A stretch of DNA of 64,000 bases from Defluviitaleaceae bacterium (GCA_009777845.1 WRLD01000008.1:23924-87923); one strand, 5' to 3'. Positions 19,293 to 28,540 are shown, numbered from the stretch's first letter. The notes: generated by a model not told the origin, from the sequence alone. Made by a program: numbers and translations.

Positions 19293-21461
19293 TTATTCAA
19301 ATTTAACCCCCTTCAAAACCGCAAAAGGACTATTATTCACATCTACCTTGTCTTTCTTCTTATTCTCCTGCAAATAAACCTCCACATCACGCCTAGACAT
19401 CTGGTTTTTTTCCTCTTTTTTGCGTTTTTCAAACACCTCGTAGCGTTCCTTGTGTCCGCAGGAACAAACTACCTGGCGTTTTTCGCCTGCGCCGATTATT
19501 TTTACATATTTCATGCAGTTTGGGCATTTGGAGCGTATTTCCATGGACAGGCTCTGACGGGTATTACATTCGCGGTCTTGGCAGACGAGCATATCGCCCT
19601 TTTTGCCGCTTACTTGCAGCATAAAAAGGCCGCATTTTTCGCATTTTGTCGTGCTTAAATTGTCGTGCTTGAACGGCTTCGTACTGCTTTTTATTTCCAA
19701 TATTATTTCTCGCGTGTAGTTGCGTATTTCTTTCATAAAGTCGTTCTTTTTCATTTTTCCAGCCGCTATTACGGAAAGCTGTTGTTCCCAATTTCCCGTT
19801 AATTCGGGCGATTTTAGCTCCTTGGGTACAATCGTCAACAGCTGCCGCGCCTTAGACGTGGTGAAAATCTCCTTGCCCTTTTTTTCCAGTAAAAAGTTGT
19901 CAAACAGCTTTTCGATAATGTCGGCGCGTGTGGCTACCGTGCCTAAGCCGCCTGTTTTTGATAGCGTGTCGGCGAGCGAGGCGTTTGCGGTTTCCATGTA
20001 TTTTGCTGGGTTTTCCATAGCCGAAAGCAGCGTAGCCTCGTTGAACGGCGCTGGCGGCGTGGTTTTGCCCTCGGTTATTTTCAACGCCTTGATGGGCAAG
20101 CGTTCGCCGCGTTTCATGGGCGGCAGCGTGCCTTTTTCCTCGTCCTCATCGTCCTCGTCGCCGTTGTACACCGCCTGATAGCCCTGCGACAAAATCACGC
20201 GGCCGCCCGCGCGGAAGCTCTCCTCGCCGATTTTGATTTTCACCGCCACTTGCTCGTACTCAAATGGTGGAAAAAATACCGACAAAAAGCGCGTAATCAC
20301 TAGGTCGTAAATTTTGCGTTCCTTTTCGTTAAAATTGCTTAGATTTACGTACGATTCCGTGGGAATAATGGCGTGGTGGTCGCTTACCTTACTATTATCC
20401 ACGAAATTCTTGTTGGGCTTAATCGGCGTGCGAAGCACCTGCGCGCATAGCTTGGAATACGGCGGCACGGAGCAAGCCTTTATACGCTCGCCTAGCGTGG
20501 GTACAATATCCTCAGAAATATAACGCGAATCGGTACGCGGATAGGTCAAAACCTTGTGCTCCTCGTACAGCTTCTGCATAATGGACAGCGTTTCCTTGGG
20601 CGAATAACCAAACCGCTTGCTCGCATCACGCTGTAGCTCCGTCAAGTCGTAGAGCCGCGGCGGTAGCTTTCGCTTAATCGTCTTGGTAATTTCTGCCACA
20701 ACGCCGTCCTTTTGCGTTTTTATTTTCGCCAAAATTGCTTCCATTTTTTCTTTCTCAAAACAACGCGGCGAATTGTCCTTGCACCAAGTAGCCTTGAACG
20801 AGCCGAAATCGGCAGAAATTCCGTAAAACGGCCGCGGTACGAATTTGCGAATTTCTTCCTCGCGCTTAGCGATAATCGCCAGCGTCGGCGTTTGTACCCT
20901 GCCGCAGGAAAGCGACGAATTGTACTTGGTCGTAAGACAGCGCGTCGCGTTTATTCCCACCAGCCAGTCCGCCTCCGCGCGCGCCTTAGCCGAGTCGCAA
21001 AGCCCCTGATACAACGCGCCGTCCTTCAAATTCGCAAAGCCCTCACGGATTGCCTTGTCCGTAACGGACGAAATCCACAGCCGTTTAATCGGCTTTTTGC
21101 ACTTCGCCATCTCGATAATCCACCGCGCCACAAGCTCGCCCTCGCGCCCTGCGTCCGTGGCGATGACTATATCGCCCACATCTTTCCGCATCAATAAGTC
21201 CTTCACGGTCTTAAACTGCTTGGACGTTTGGGGAATAACCACCAGCTTCAGCTTGTCGGGCATAATGGGCAAATGGTTAATATCCCAGCTTTTGTACGCC
21301 TTGTCGTACCCGTCGGGGTCGGCGAGCGTCACCAAATGCCCCAACGCCCATGTCACGATGTACTTCGTCCCCTCCATAAATCCGCCGCCGCTTTTACAGC
21401 CCAGCACACGCGCGATGTCCTTGCCTACTGATGGTTTTTCTGCTAATACTAGTGTTTTCAT
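19293..21461 (-). CDS. topB: DNA topoisomerase III
   Basis: A type IA topoisomerase of 722 residues that decatenates and relaxes negatively supercoiled DNA through a 5'-phosphotyrosine. The TOPRIM domain opens with LVLAEKPSVGKDIA and contains ATDAGREGELVARWI. The catalytic tyrosine is in VLTYPRTDSRYI. The C-terminus holds two four-cysteine zinc ribbons (CEKCG...CQDREC and CPNC...CSCG) and a lysine-rich tail. Length and motifs fit Firmicute TopB. Copies of this enzyme occur on mobile elements as well as chromosomes; here the neighbours are ordinary chromosomal genes. Confidence 0.94.
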   Translation of the reverse strand: MKTLVLAEKPSVGKDIARVLGCKSGGGFMEGTKYIVTWALGHLVTLADPDGYDKAYKSWDINHLPIMPDKLKLVVIPQTSKQFKTVKDLLMRKDVGDIVIATDAGREGELVARWIIEMAKCKKPIKRLWISSVTDKAIREGFANLKDGALYQGLCDSAKARAEADWLVGINATRCLTTKYNSSLSCGRVQTPTLAIIAKREEEIRKFVPRPFYGISADFGSFKATWCKDNSPRCFEKEKMEAILAKIKTQKDGVVAEITKTIKRKLPPRLYDLTELQRDASKRFGYSPKETLSIMQKLYEEHKVLTYPRTDSRYISEDIVPTLGERIKACSVPPYSKLCAQVLRTPIKPNKNFVDNSKVSDHHAIIPTESYVNLSNFNEKERKIYDLVITRFLSVFFPPFEYEQVAVKIKIGEESFRAGGRVILSQGYQAVYNGDEDDEDEEKGTLPPMKRGERLPIKALKITEGKTTPPAPFNEATLLSAMENPAKYMETANASLADTLSKTGGLGTVATRADIIEKLFDNFLLEKKGKEIFTTSKARQLLTIVPKELKSPELTGNWEQQLSVIAAGKMKKNDFMKEIRNYTREIILEIKSSTKPFKHDNLSTTKCEKCGLFMLQVSGKKGDMLVCQDRECNTRQSLSMEIRSKCPNCMKYVKIIGAGEKRQVVCSCGHKERYEVFEKRKKEEKNQMSRRDVEVYLQENKKKDKVDVNNSPFAVLKGVKFE

Positions 21462-21486
21462 TTTGAGTTGCTCCCTTTTCTAAAGA

Positions 21487-21515
21487 TTGACAAATGTAGA
21501 TACGGCGTATATACT
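21487..21515 (+). promoter_or_regulatory. Promoter of the mazEF-like operon
   Basis: TTGACA, exactly 17 bases, TATACT; about 20 bases before the antitoxin start. Autorepression by the antitoxin at this site is typical of the family but no operator was identified. Confidence 0.7.
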
Positions 21516-21537
21516 ATATTTCAAGGAGTTGATAACA

Positions 21538-21789
21538 ATGACAACAACAATTCAAAAATGGGGCAATAGCCAAGCAATCCGTTTGCCAAAACCAATTCTC
21601 GAAATGCTTTTTTTTCAAGAGAACGATACTGTCGAGCTTGTTGCAGAAAATGACACGCTTATTATCAAGAAAGCCGATAGACCAAGACGTGCAAAGAAAA
21701 GTCTTGAGGAACGGTTTAGCGGTTATATAGGTGATTATGAATGTTCGGAGTTTGACTGGGGCAAGCCTGTCGGAAATGAGGTGTGGTAA
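21538..21789 (+). CDS. mazE: MazE/AbrB-type antitoxin
   Basis: An 83-residue protein with an N-terminal swapped-hairpin AbrB domain (TTIQKWGNSQAIRLPKPILE...DTVELVAENDTLIIKK) that would bind its own promoter. Its acidic C-terminal tail (SGYIGDYECSEFDWGKPVG) would sit in the toxin groove. The ATG at 21538 is preceded by AAGGAG; an upstream in-frame start lies within the promoter and is not used here. The stop codon overlaps the toxin start as TAATG. Confidence 0.9.
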   Translation: MTTTIQKWGNSQAIRLPKPILEMLFFQENDTVELVAENDTLIIKKADRPRRAKKSLEERFSGYIGDYECSEFDWGKPVGNEVW

Positions 21790-22121
21790 TGGCATACACC
21801 GCCAAGCAGGGGCATATCGTAATACTCGACTTTGACCCACAGACAGGGCATGAACAAAAGGGCAGACGACCCGCTTTAATCGTAAGCAACGACCAGCTTC
21901 ACAAAAGAACTGGCATGGCAATGGTATGTCCCATAACCAACACAATCTCGGGCTTTCCTACACATATAGCACTTGACAACAGGACGATAACCACAGGCGA
22001 GATTATGTGCGAACAGGCTAAGTGCTTAGACATTATAGCACGTCATGCGACCTATAGGGAATCTGTACCCCAAGAAATCATTGATGAAGCCGTTGACTTG
22101 GTCTGCTCGTTTGTTGAATAA
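21789..22121 (+). CDS. mazF: MazF/PemK family endoribonuclease toxin
   Basis: A 110-residue toxin expected to cleave mRNA at short sequences. It has the family's N-terminal GHIVILDFDPQTGHEQKGRRPALIVSND, where the conserved arginine supports catalysis, and the strand VCPITN. The ATG overlaps the mazE stop by one base (TAATG), so translation is coupled and the antitoxin is made first. Confidence 0.9.
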   Translation: MAYTAKQGHIVILDFDPQTGHEQKGRRPALIVSNDQLHKRTGMAMVCPITNTISGFPTHIALDNRTITTGEIMCEQAKCLDIIARHATYRESVPQEIIDEAVDLVCSFVE

Positions 22122-22232
22122 GAGCCTGTCCCTACCTTGACGTTTACTTATATTATGGTACAATAAAGTGTTGCAAATAGCAAATTGCGTTATGGCTTTT
22201 TCTACTTAAAAAGCGTGTACTTACCAAGGGGA

Positions 22233-22541
22233 TTACCCCATAAACGCAACTAACCGCATTTCGTCAGCTAGAGTTAATCGTCCTATGGGCTTGCCGATAG
22301 CAGTCGGGGACAATGTGACTGTGTCGTTCGTGTCAATATATGATTGTCTGTCAAGCCCTGCTTGCTTCCAGTCATTGATTGCAAGGTATTTTGCCCGTAT
22401 CGTTTCGCTTTTGTCCTCGTAGTGCGTGGTTATTCTGAAAGCCGTCACACTGTAGGGCGTTTCTTGAAGTATAAGCACTGGACGGCGTTTGCCGTCCTCC
22501 CCCCACGCAACGTAGGCGATGTAAATATCAAAAATCGCCAT
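22233..22541 (-). CDS. MazF/PemK-like toxin of a second module
   Basis: A 102-residue protein. FDIYIAYVAWGEDGKRRPVLILQE matches the PemK/MazF N-terminus, and VTAFRITTHYEDKS the following strand. The C-terminal part (IGKPIGRLTLADEMRLVAFMG) is as in short Clostridial PemK-like proteins. The ATG at 22541 overlaps the stop of the upstream antitoxin gene (TAATG), the same junction as in the mazEF pair 420 bases away on the other strand. Confidence 0.78.
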   Translation of the reverse strand: MAIFDIYIAYVAWGEDGKRRPVLILQETPYSVTAFRITTHYEDKSETIRAKYLAINDWKQAGLDRQSYIDTNDTVTLSPTAIGKPIGRLTLADEMRLVAFMG

Positions 22542-22726
22542 TACCCACGCACCGCCCAATCATACAATTCGGGATATTTTTCCTTGTCAATAAAAGCGTG
22601 ACCGTTTTCGTCCGTGGGCAGTGTAATATTCGGTATGCCCTTGCGTTTTATGGCGGCGAGTAGCCGTTCCCCCATTGTTTCGTCTGTGTCAAATTTGACG
22701 TTTACCGCTGTTTTTGTGCTTTGCAT
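22541..22726 (-). CDS. Antitoxin partner of the PemK-like toxin
   Basis: Sixty-one residues beginning MQSTKTAVNVKFDTDETMGERLL and ending in an acidic, aromatic tail (YPELYDWAVRG) suited to toxin binding. No DNA-binding fold is obvious. AGGTGA lies before the ATG. It directly precedes and overlaps the toxin gene. Function is inferred from position and size. Confidence 0.65.
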   Translation of the reverse strand: MQSTKTAVNVKFDTDETMGERLLAAIKRKGIPNITLPTDENGHAFIDKEKYPELYDWAVRG

Positions 22727-22784
22727 AATATCACCTCATCTATTTTTACTACATGCTCGACAACTACTTGATACTTATACCCAT

Positions 22785-22943
22785 TCACAACAAGCCCAGT
22801 GCCTTTCGCAGCTCCTCGTCATTGCGTATAAACTCCGCCGTTCCGTCCGCTACCGCCCTTTCCGTTTCTTCCACATCAGCCCAAAAGTCGGGATATTTTT
22901 CCTTATCAAACTTGACGTTTACCGCCGATTTTGTGCTTTGCAT
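22785..22943 (-). CDS. Second, shorter antitoxin-like protein (52 aa)
   Basis: A 52-codon frame starting MQSTKSAVNVKFDKEKYPDF and ending RKALGLL. Its first 13 residues and its leader (AGGTGATACTATG) nearly match those of the antitoxin at 22541-22726, and it lies in tandem just upstream on the same strand. It has no toxin directly behind it. It is either a duplicated antitoxin whose toxin was lost or a decoy antitoxin for the same toxin. Confidence 0.6.
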   Translation of the reverse strand: MQSTKSAVNVKFDKEKYPDFWADVEETERAVADGTAEFIRNDEELRKALGLL

Positions 22944-23029
22944 AGTATCACCTCACCCCCACTATACCACACCCCCCAACCCCAGTAAAGGCAACAATGA
23001 ACGGTTGTACGGTCAATGGACGGTTTTCC

Positions 23030-23140
23030 GTAGGGGACGGATTTATCCGTCCCGACCTTACCACGCTCTACGCTACTACACGTTACCGACCTCAAACTGA
23101 CGAACGTGCAAACCTCGGGACGGATAAATCCGTCCCCTAC
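23030..23140. repeat. Family A repeat preceded by the 22-bp motif
   Basis: Complete copy. The preceding GTACGGTCAATGGACGG is the same short motif that is tandemly repeated before the copy at 27450. Confidence 0.9.
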
Positions 23141-23208
23141 AAAACCCACGCCCCCCACGTACCCACGCACACCCCCTCAATCACACCATAACAAATGATT
23201 TATGCAAC

Positions 23209-23335
23209 ACGGATTTAACGGATTTTCACGGATTATGCGGATTGGCTCATGGTAAAATTCACGAACGTCCACGAAAATCCGCTACGTCCGAAAAAATCCG
23301 CGTAAATCTGCGAAAATCCGCTAAATCCGCGTTTA
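23209..23335. repeat. Family B repeat
   Basis: Forward CGGATT units, GGCTCATGG centre, TCCACGAAAATCC, then reverse units ending AAATCCGCGTTT. Confidence 0.82.
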
Positions 23336-23379
23336 ATCACCCCTACCCCACGCTATACACACCACCCAACCCACGCACC

Positions 23380-23499
23380 CGACCCCAAACTGACGAACGT
23401 GCAAACCTCGGGACGGATAAATCCGTCCCCTACAAAACCTACACCCGACCCCAAACTGACGAACGTGCAAACCTCGGGACGGATAAATCCGTCCCCTAC
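23380..23499. repeat. Two tandem right halves of family A
   Basis: Two copies (23380-23433 and 23446-23499) contain only the CCCCAAACTGACGAACGTGC segment and the right arm. They are separated by 12 bases and lack left arms, so internal deletion or unequal exchange has occurred. Confidence 0.85.
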
Positions 23500-23573
23500 A
23501 AACCCACGCCCCCCCCAACCACCACACCCCACAACAACAACCACAAACACCCAACAACAACACCCACGCTACC

Positions 23574-23684
23574 GTAGGGGACGGATTTATCCGTCCCGAC
23601 CTTACTACGCACTACGCTACTACACGTTACCGACCCCAAACTACAAAACGTGCAAACCTCGGGACGGATAAATCCGTCCCCTAC
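23574..23684. repeat. Family A repeat
   Basis: Complete copy, 90 bases ahead of the surface-protein gene. The flanks are low-complexity C/A-rich sequence (runs of CAACAAC and CCCCCC). Confidence 0.9.
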
Positions 23685-23773
23685 AAAACCCCACAACAAC
23701 AACCCCCCCCCAACCCCCAACCCCAGTAAACAACGCAACAAAAATATAACCCAACCCAAAAGGAGGCAACAAA

Positions 23774-26700
23774 ATGAACACTAAGTCAACAACCACCAAA
23801 AATAGCCAAGGAGGCGACAAAATGAAACACAAAGCACTGGCAAACCAAGCACTGGCACACCAAGCACCAAAAGCACAAGCACCAAAACCACGCCGCGCCC
23901 TAGCGTGGGTACTTACGCTCGTAATGGCGTTGTCGCTACTGCAAAGCTCTGCGCTCTCGCTAGTGGCAGACGAGAACTACCCCCTAATCGGCGGTGTTTC
24001 TTCGGAAACGGAAACAACAGGAACAGCAACAGCCACATCAACCAACACAATCAACAACACAACCAACACAACAGCCAACACATCAAACAACACAACCGAC
24101 ACAACGGGCACATCAACAAACGACACATCAACAACAACCGATACAACCAACACAACCGACACATCAACAACAACCGACCCCACCGACCCCACAGACCCCA
24201 CAGACCAACAAGTAACCGCCATGTCCGAAACAGTAACCATCACCCAAGCCATGACAGTCGCCCAAATCGAAACCGCAATCAGCACAGCCCTAGCCGCAAA
24301 CAGCGAAATAACCGTAACAGGCTCGAAAACCAATGCGGACAGTACACTAAACATTTCCATACCCTCAAACAAAACCGTCAACTGGGAAGCGGATTATGAA
24401 GGAGACCTATCCTCCTACGTAGTCCTACTCGCTGGAAACAATGATATAAACCGTGTCTTTAACATGAACAGTGGCAGCATTGTAAACAGTGTCACCACCT
24501 CAGGTGCGATACGTGCCAGCTCTACACTCACATTTAACATCAACGGTGGTATGCTTTTGAGTAGAGGTGGCTATACGTTTCTAAGCGGGTCGAGTAACAC
24601 GGTAGTCAAAATGTCTGGTGGTATTGTCGCTAATACAGGCACAGGATGGGCATTTTCATACGGCAATTCTGGTAATGCAAATTATGAAATAGACATAACA
24701 GGTGGGCTTGTGTTTGCTCGAAACGCAAACCCCATACATGCAGAAATAACAAACGTAACCCTCACCGCCCCTGCCGCAGTGGTACAATGGGACGGCACGA
24801 CCACCACAGTAAACCAACACACCGCCACAGGCCTCACCCTACGCACAGGAAGCGGAGCAGTACGCTGGGACATAGTAGACGGCAAGCACGGCATAGCCTA
24901 CGGCACAGACTACGCCCAATTCTACGAAGTCACAGGCGTGACCGTGACACCTTCAAGCACGACTATCAACCTAAGCGACAACAACCCACCGTCAAGCGGC
25001 ACAGGCTGGACTTATTCCAACAACGTCTACACCATACTAGACGGCGCGAATGTCACCGTCACAGGCACAAGCGCGAACCAGCGGCGTATCGAGGTTGCCG
25101 AAAACGCAACAGCGGCAGTAACGCTTAACAATGTTTCAATTACAGGGCTTACTACTGGCCAATCGCCCTTGTTTTTAAGCAACAACGCAAATCTCACCGT
25201 AACCCTTGAAGGCACGAACACCCTCACGGCAAGCTTTTACGGCGCAGGCATACAAGCCTCGAACGGAATGACTTTAACCATAAAAGGTGACGGCGAACTT
25301 ATCGCTACAGGAGGTCAGTACGCCGCAGGTATCGGCGGCAACTACGGCAACGAGAGCGGTACGATTACCATAGAAAGTGGCACGATTACAGCCACAGGAG
25401 GTCAGTACGGCGCAGGTATCGGCGGTGGTATGGGCGGTAGTAGCAGCAGCAGCGGTACTATTAGTATAACAGGCGGCAATGTAACCGCAACAGGAGGGAG
25501 TAGTGGTGGAAGCGCAATCGGCGCAGGATATGGCGGCACAGTCAACGCTGTTACTATTACAGGCAACTACAACTATTGGACGAACACAAGCAACACCGCC
25601 CCCACCGCAATGACAGGAAGCGGAGCGTTCACATGGTCTAGCACTTTCAGATATATACGGCTCGAAGAAATAACAAGCACAACCACCTACAACGTAGCCT
25701 ACAACCTAAACGGCGGTACAGGCACAGCCCCCACAGAAACAGCCAAGGAAGCGGCGGCGACGTTCTCGGCGGCGGCTACCACGGGCATAACCGCGCCTAG
25801 CGGTATGCAGTTCAAGGAATGGAACACCGCACAAAACGGAACAGGCACAGCGTACGCAGTCGGCGAGAGCGTAGTCATGCCCGCCGCCGCGCTTACGCTT
25901 TACGCCATATGGCAAGCCATTCCGCCCACAGTAACAGCCGTAGCGGTAAACCCCGACACCGTAGACGTACAAAAGGGCGCGGCGTTCCAGTTTAGCGCGA
26001 CTGTTTCGGGCGAAAACAATCCGCCGCAAACGGTGACTTGGAGCGTTTCGGGCAATGGGGAAACAACAATAACAGACGGCTTGTTAAGCATATCGGCGGA
26101 CGAAACCGCCGCCACGCTTATTGTCACAGCTACCTCTACACTGGACACAGGCATAAGCGGCGAGGCTACCGTTACCGTCACCGACATTCCCCCAATAGTA
26201 GAAGTAACAGGCGTAACCGTAACCCCTGCCGAAATTACGCTAAACCGCGGCGGCGCGTTCACCTTTAGCGCGGCGGTAGCAGGAACAAATCCGCCGCAGG
26301 GCGTTACGTGGAGCGTAACAGGCGGCGGCGCTGGCACGGAAATAACGGACGGCGTATTGACCGTTGCCGCAGACGAAACCGCCGACACGCTTACCATTAC
26401 CGCCACATCTACCCACGATACGGACATTTTCGGCGAAGCTGTGGTTACTGTAAACCAGCCGACACCCTGCGACAATCCAAACTGTGACTGCGTAGACTGT
26501 GACGGCTCGTGCAACGGCGATTGTGTTCCCGAGCCATGCGACAATCCAAACTGTGACTGCGTAGACTGTGACGGCTCGTGCAACGGCGATTGTGTTCCCG
26601 AGCCATGCGACAATCCAGAGTGCGATTGCGACGACTGTGACGGCTCGTGTAACGGCGAGTGCGGACAGGACACAGACCCATGCGGAAATGTACCATGCAC

Positions 26701-27283
26701 ATGCTGTAACCGTTGCGGCGCGACAAACAACGCAGGCGACAAATGCACATGCGAGGGCGAAACCATCACCAACGTAACCTCTGGCGGACGTAGCTCTGGC
26801 GGCGGACTTTTGGGCTGGGTATACCCGCTTGCCAAGCCGCCTGTTGTTGTTGCCCCACCTGTTGTTATTGCTCCGCCTGTTGTCATTGCTCCGCCTACGG
26901 CTATTGCCAAGCACCTTAGCCTTACCCTAGGCTCAACCGTAATAACCGACCTGCTGACAGGAAACGACATACAAATGTCCGTAGTCCCCATGGTAGAAAA
27001 CGGCAGAACCCTTGTACCAGTGCGGTATCTCGCCTACGCGCTAGGCGCGAGCGTAGACTGGAACGAAGCCGCGCGCGAGGTAACGCTATCCGCGAATGGC
27101 AAGGTACTGACGTTTGCGTTGGGCGAGCTTACGCCCGAGATGATTGCGTTGGGCATGGACGTACCGCCTAGAGTGGAGATGGGTAGGACTATGGTACCGT
27201 TGCGGTTTGTTAGTGAGTTTTTTGGGGCTGTGGTGGAATGGGATAGTGTTAGTCGAGAGATTGAGATTGTTATTTATGGGTAG
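23774..27283 (+). CDS. Large multidomain surface protein with copper-amine-oxidase-like C-terminus
   Basis: 1169 residues, secreted. A signal peptide ends near SALSLVA. A Thr/Asn/Asp-rich linker (about 75-140) is followed by a long beta-helix-like region (about 150-630), an InlB-type beta-repeat (about 640-715) and two Ig-like BIG2-type domains (about 716-805, 805-895). Then come three near-identical cysteine-rich repeats (DNPNCDCVDCDGSCNGDC, about 897-965), a CxxC-rich patch, a Val/Pro linker, and a C-terminal Cu_amine_oxidN1-like domain with two VPVRYLAYALGA/VPLRFVSEFFGA halves (about 1046-1169). That last domain is a common wall- or surface-associated module in Clostridia and is not an oxidase. 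Two equally good starts exist: 23774 and 23822, each behind AGGAGGCRACAAA. The role is probably adhesion or matrix; the partner is unknown. Confidence 0.8.
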   Translation: MNTKSTTTKNSQGGDKMKHKALANQALAHQAPKAQAPKPRRALAWVLTLVMALSLLQSSALSLVADENYPLIGGVSSETETTGTATATSTNTINNTTNTTANTSNNTTDTTGTSTNDTSTTTDTTNTTDTSTTTDPTDPTDPTDQQVTAMSETVTITQAMTVAQIETAISTALAANSEITVTGSKTNADSTLNISIPSNKTVNWEADYEGDLSSYVVLLAGNNDINRVFNMNSGSIVNSVTTSGAIRASSTLTFNINGGMLLSRGGYTFLSGSSNTVVKMSGGIVANTGTGWAFSYGNSGNANYEIDITGGLVFARNANPIHAEITNVTLTAPAAVVQWDGTTTTVNQHTATGLTLRTGSGAVRWDIVDGKHGIAYGTDYAQFYEVTGVTVTPSSTTINLSDNNPPSSGTGWTYSNNVYTILDGANVTVTGTSANQRRIEVAENATAAVTLNNVSITGLTTGQSPLFLSNNANLTVTLEGTNTLTASFYGAGIQASNGMTLTIKGDGELIATGGQYAAGIGGNYGNESGTITIESGTITATGGQYGAGIGGGMGGSSSSSGTISITGGNVTATGGSSGGSAIGAGYGGTVNAVTITGNYNYWTNTSNTAPTAMTGSGAFTWSSTFRYIRLEEITSTTTYNVAYNLNGGTGTAPTETAKEAAATFSAAATTGITAPSGMQFKEWNTAQNGTGTAYAVGESVVMPAAALTLYAIWQAIPPTVTAVAVNPDTVDVQKGAAFQFSATVSGENNPPQTVTWSVSGNGETTITDGLLSISADETAATLIVTATSTLDTGISGEATVTVTDIPPIVEVTGVTVTPAEITLNRGGAFTFSAAVAGTNPPQGVTWSVTGGGAGTEITDGVLTVAADETADTLTITATSTHDTDIFGEAVVTVNQPTPCDNPNCDCVDCDGSCNGDCVPEPCDNPNCDCVDCDGSCNGDCVPEPCDNPECDCDDCDGSCNGECGQDTDPCGNVPCTCCNRCGATNNAGDKCTCEGETITNVTSGGRSSGGGLLGWVYPLAKPPVVVAPPVVIAPPVVIAPPTAIAKHLSLTLGSTVITDLLTGNDIQMSVVPMVENGRTLVPVRYLAYALGASVDWNEAAREVTLSANGKVLTFALGELTPEMIALGMDVPPRVEMGRTMVPLRFVSEFFGAVVEWDSVSREIEIVIYG
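26465..26665 (+). repeat. Three tandem 69-bp coding repeats
   Basis: Units of 69 bp encode the CDNPNCDCVDCDGSCNGDC-type cysteine-rich module. The first two are nearly identical in DNA, the third has diverged (PECDCDDCDG). Recent duplication is likely. Confidence 0.85.
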
Positions 27284-27367
27284 GGGAAAGTATTGACTGT
27301 ATGGGGCGGGCAAGCCCGCCCCCATACAAACCCCCCAGTAAAGGCAACATGCACGGTTATAAACGCT

Positions 27368-27455
27368 CAATGCACGGTTTTTGTACGGTCAATGCACGGT
27401 TTTTGTACGGGCAATGGACGGTTTTTGTACGGGCAATGGACGGTTTTCCGTAGGG
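27368..27455 (+). repeat. Four tandem 22-bp repeats
   Basis: Units begin CAATGSACGGTTTTTGTACG at 27368, 27390, 27412 and 27434. The last unit runs straight into the family A array. A degenerate unit precedes the family A copy at 23030. Confidence 0.85.
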
Positions 27456-27757
27456 GACGGATTTATCCGTCCCGAGGTTGCCTCGCGGTGCGTTAATGGA
27501 CGTTGCCTACCCCGAATTACAAAACGTGCAAACCTCGGGACGGATAAATCCGTCCCGACCTTACCTCGCTGTGCGTTAATGGACGTTACCCACCCCAAAT
27601 TGACGAACGTGCAAACCTCACCACGCTGTGCGTTAATGGACGTTACCCACCCCAAATTGACGAACGTGCAAACCTCACCACGCTGTGCGTTAATGGACGT
27701 TACCCACCCCAAATTAACGAACATGCAAACCTCGGGACGGATAAATCCGTCCCCTAC
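27450..27757. repeat. Composite family A copy with amplified centre
   Basis: Starts with a normal left arm and ends with a normal right arm. Between them is an extra right arm plus three tandem copies of a 57-bp central segment (ACCTCACCACGCTGTGCG... to GAACGTGCAA). Confidence 0.85.
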
Positions 27758-27794
27758 AAAAACCCCTGCGAATAACTGGTATAGCGTACGTTCC

Positions 27795-28489
27795 GTAGGG
27801 GACGGATTTATCCGTCCCGAGGTTACCTCGCTGTGCGTTAATGGACGTTACCTGCTCCAAATTGACGAACGTGCAAACCTCGGGACGGATAAATCCGTCC
27901 CCTACAAAACCCCTGCGGATAACTGGTATAGCGTACGCTCCGTAGGGGACGGATTTATCCGTCCCGACCTTACCACGCTGTGCGTTAATGGACGTTGCCT
28001 ACCCCAAATTGTAGAACGTGCAAACCTCGGGACGGATAAATCCGTCCCCTACAAAAACCCTGCGGATAACGGTATAACGTACGCTCCGTAGGGGACGGAT
28101 TTATCCGTCCCGAGGTTGCCTCGCTGTACGTTAATGGGCGTTGCCTGCCCAAATTATAGAACGTGCAAACCTCGGGACGGATAAATCCGTCCCCTACAAA
28201 AACTTTGCGGATAACAGTATAGCGTACGCCCTGTAGGGGACGGATTTATCCGTCCCGACCTTACCTCGCTGTGCGTTAATGGACGTTACCCACCCCAAAT
28301 TAACGAACGTGCAAACCTCGGGACGGATAAATCCGTCCCCTACAAACCCCCTGCGAATAACGGTATAGCGTACGCTCCGTAGGGGACGGATTTATCCGTC
28401 CCGAGGTTACCTCGCTGTGCGTTAATGGACGTTGCCCACCCCAAATTAACGAACGTGCAAACCTCGGGACGGATAAATCCGTCCCCTAC
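27795..28489. repeat. Tandem array of five family A units, 146-bp period
   Basis: Complete copies start at 27795, 27942, 28088, 28233 and 28379, i.e. every 145-147 bases. Each is about 110 bp and is followed by a near-identical 35-bp spacer (CTGCGGATAACTGGTATAGC...). The whole unit was therefore amplified in tandem. It is not a CRISPR array, because the spacers are conserved. Confidence 0.93.
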
Positions 28490-28540
28490 AAAAACCCTGC
28501 GAATCCCCTTAATCCGTGACCTAACAAATGATTTATTCAA

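Noticed and set aside
25900..26991. Long minus-strand frame (363 codons) opposite the surface protein
   Set aside because: Shadow of the repetitive Thr/Pro-coding strand; no ribosome site, and its low-complexity composition mirrors the sense gene.
27381..28091. A 236-codon open frame through the family A array, with GDGFIRPE and NLGTDKSVPY repeats
   Set aside because: The peptide repeats are translations of the palindromic repeat in one frame. Similar frames appear on both strands at every copy, with no ribosome site or conserved start.
27795..28489. Possible CRISPR array
   Set aside because: Repeats are 110 bp with conserved 35-bp spacers, and no cas genes are present.
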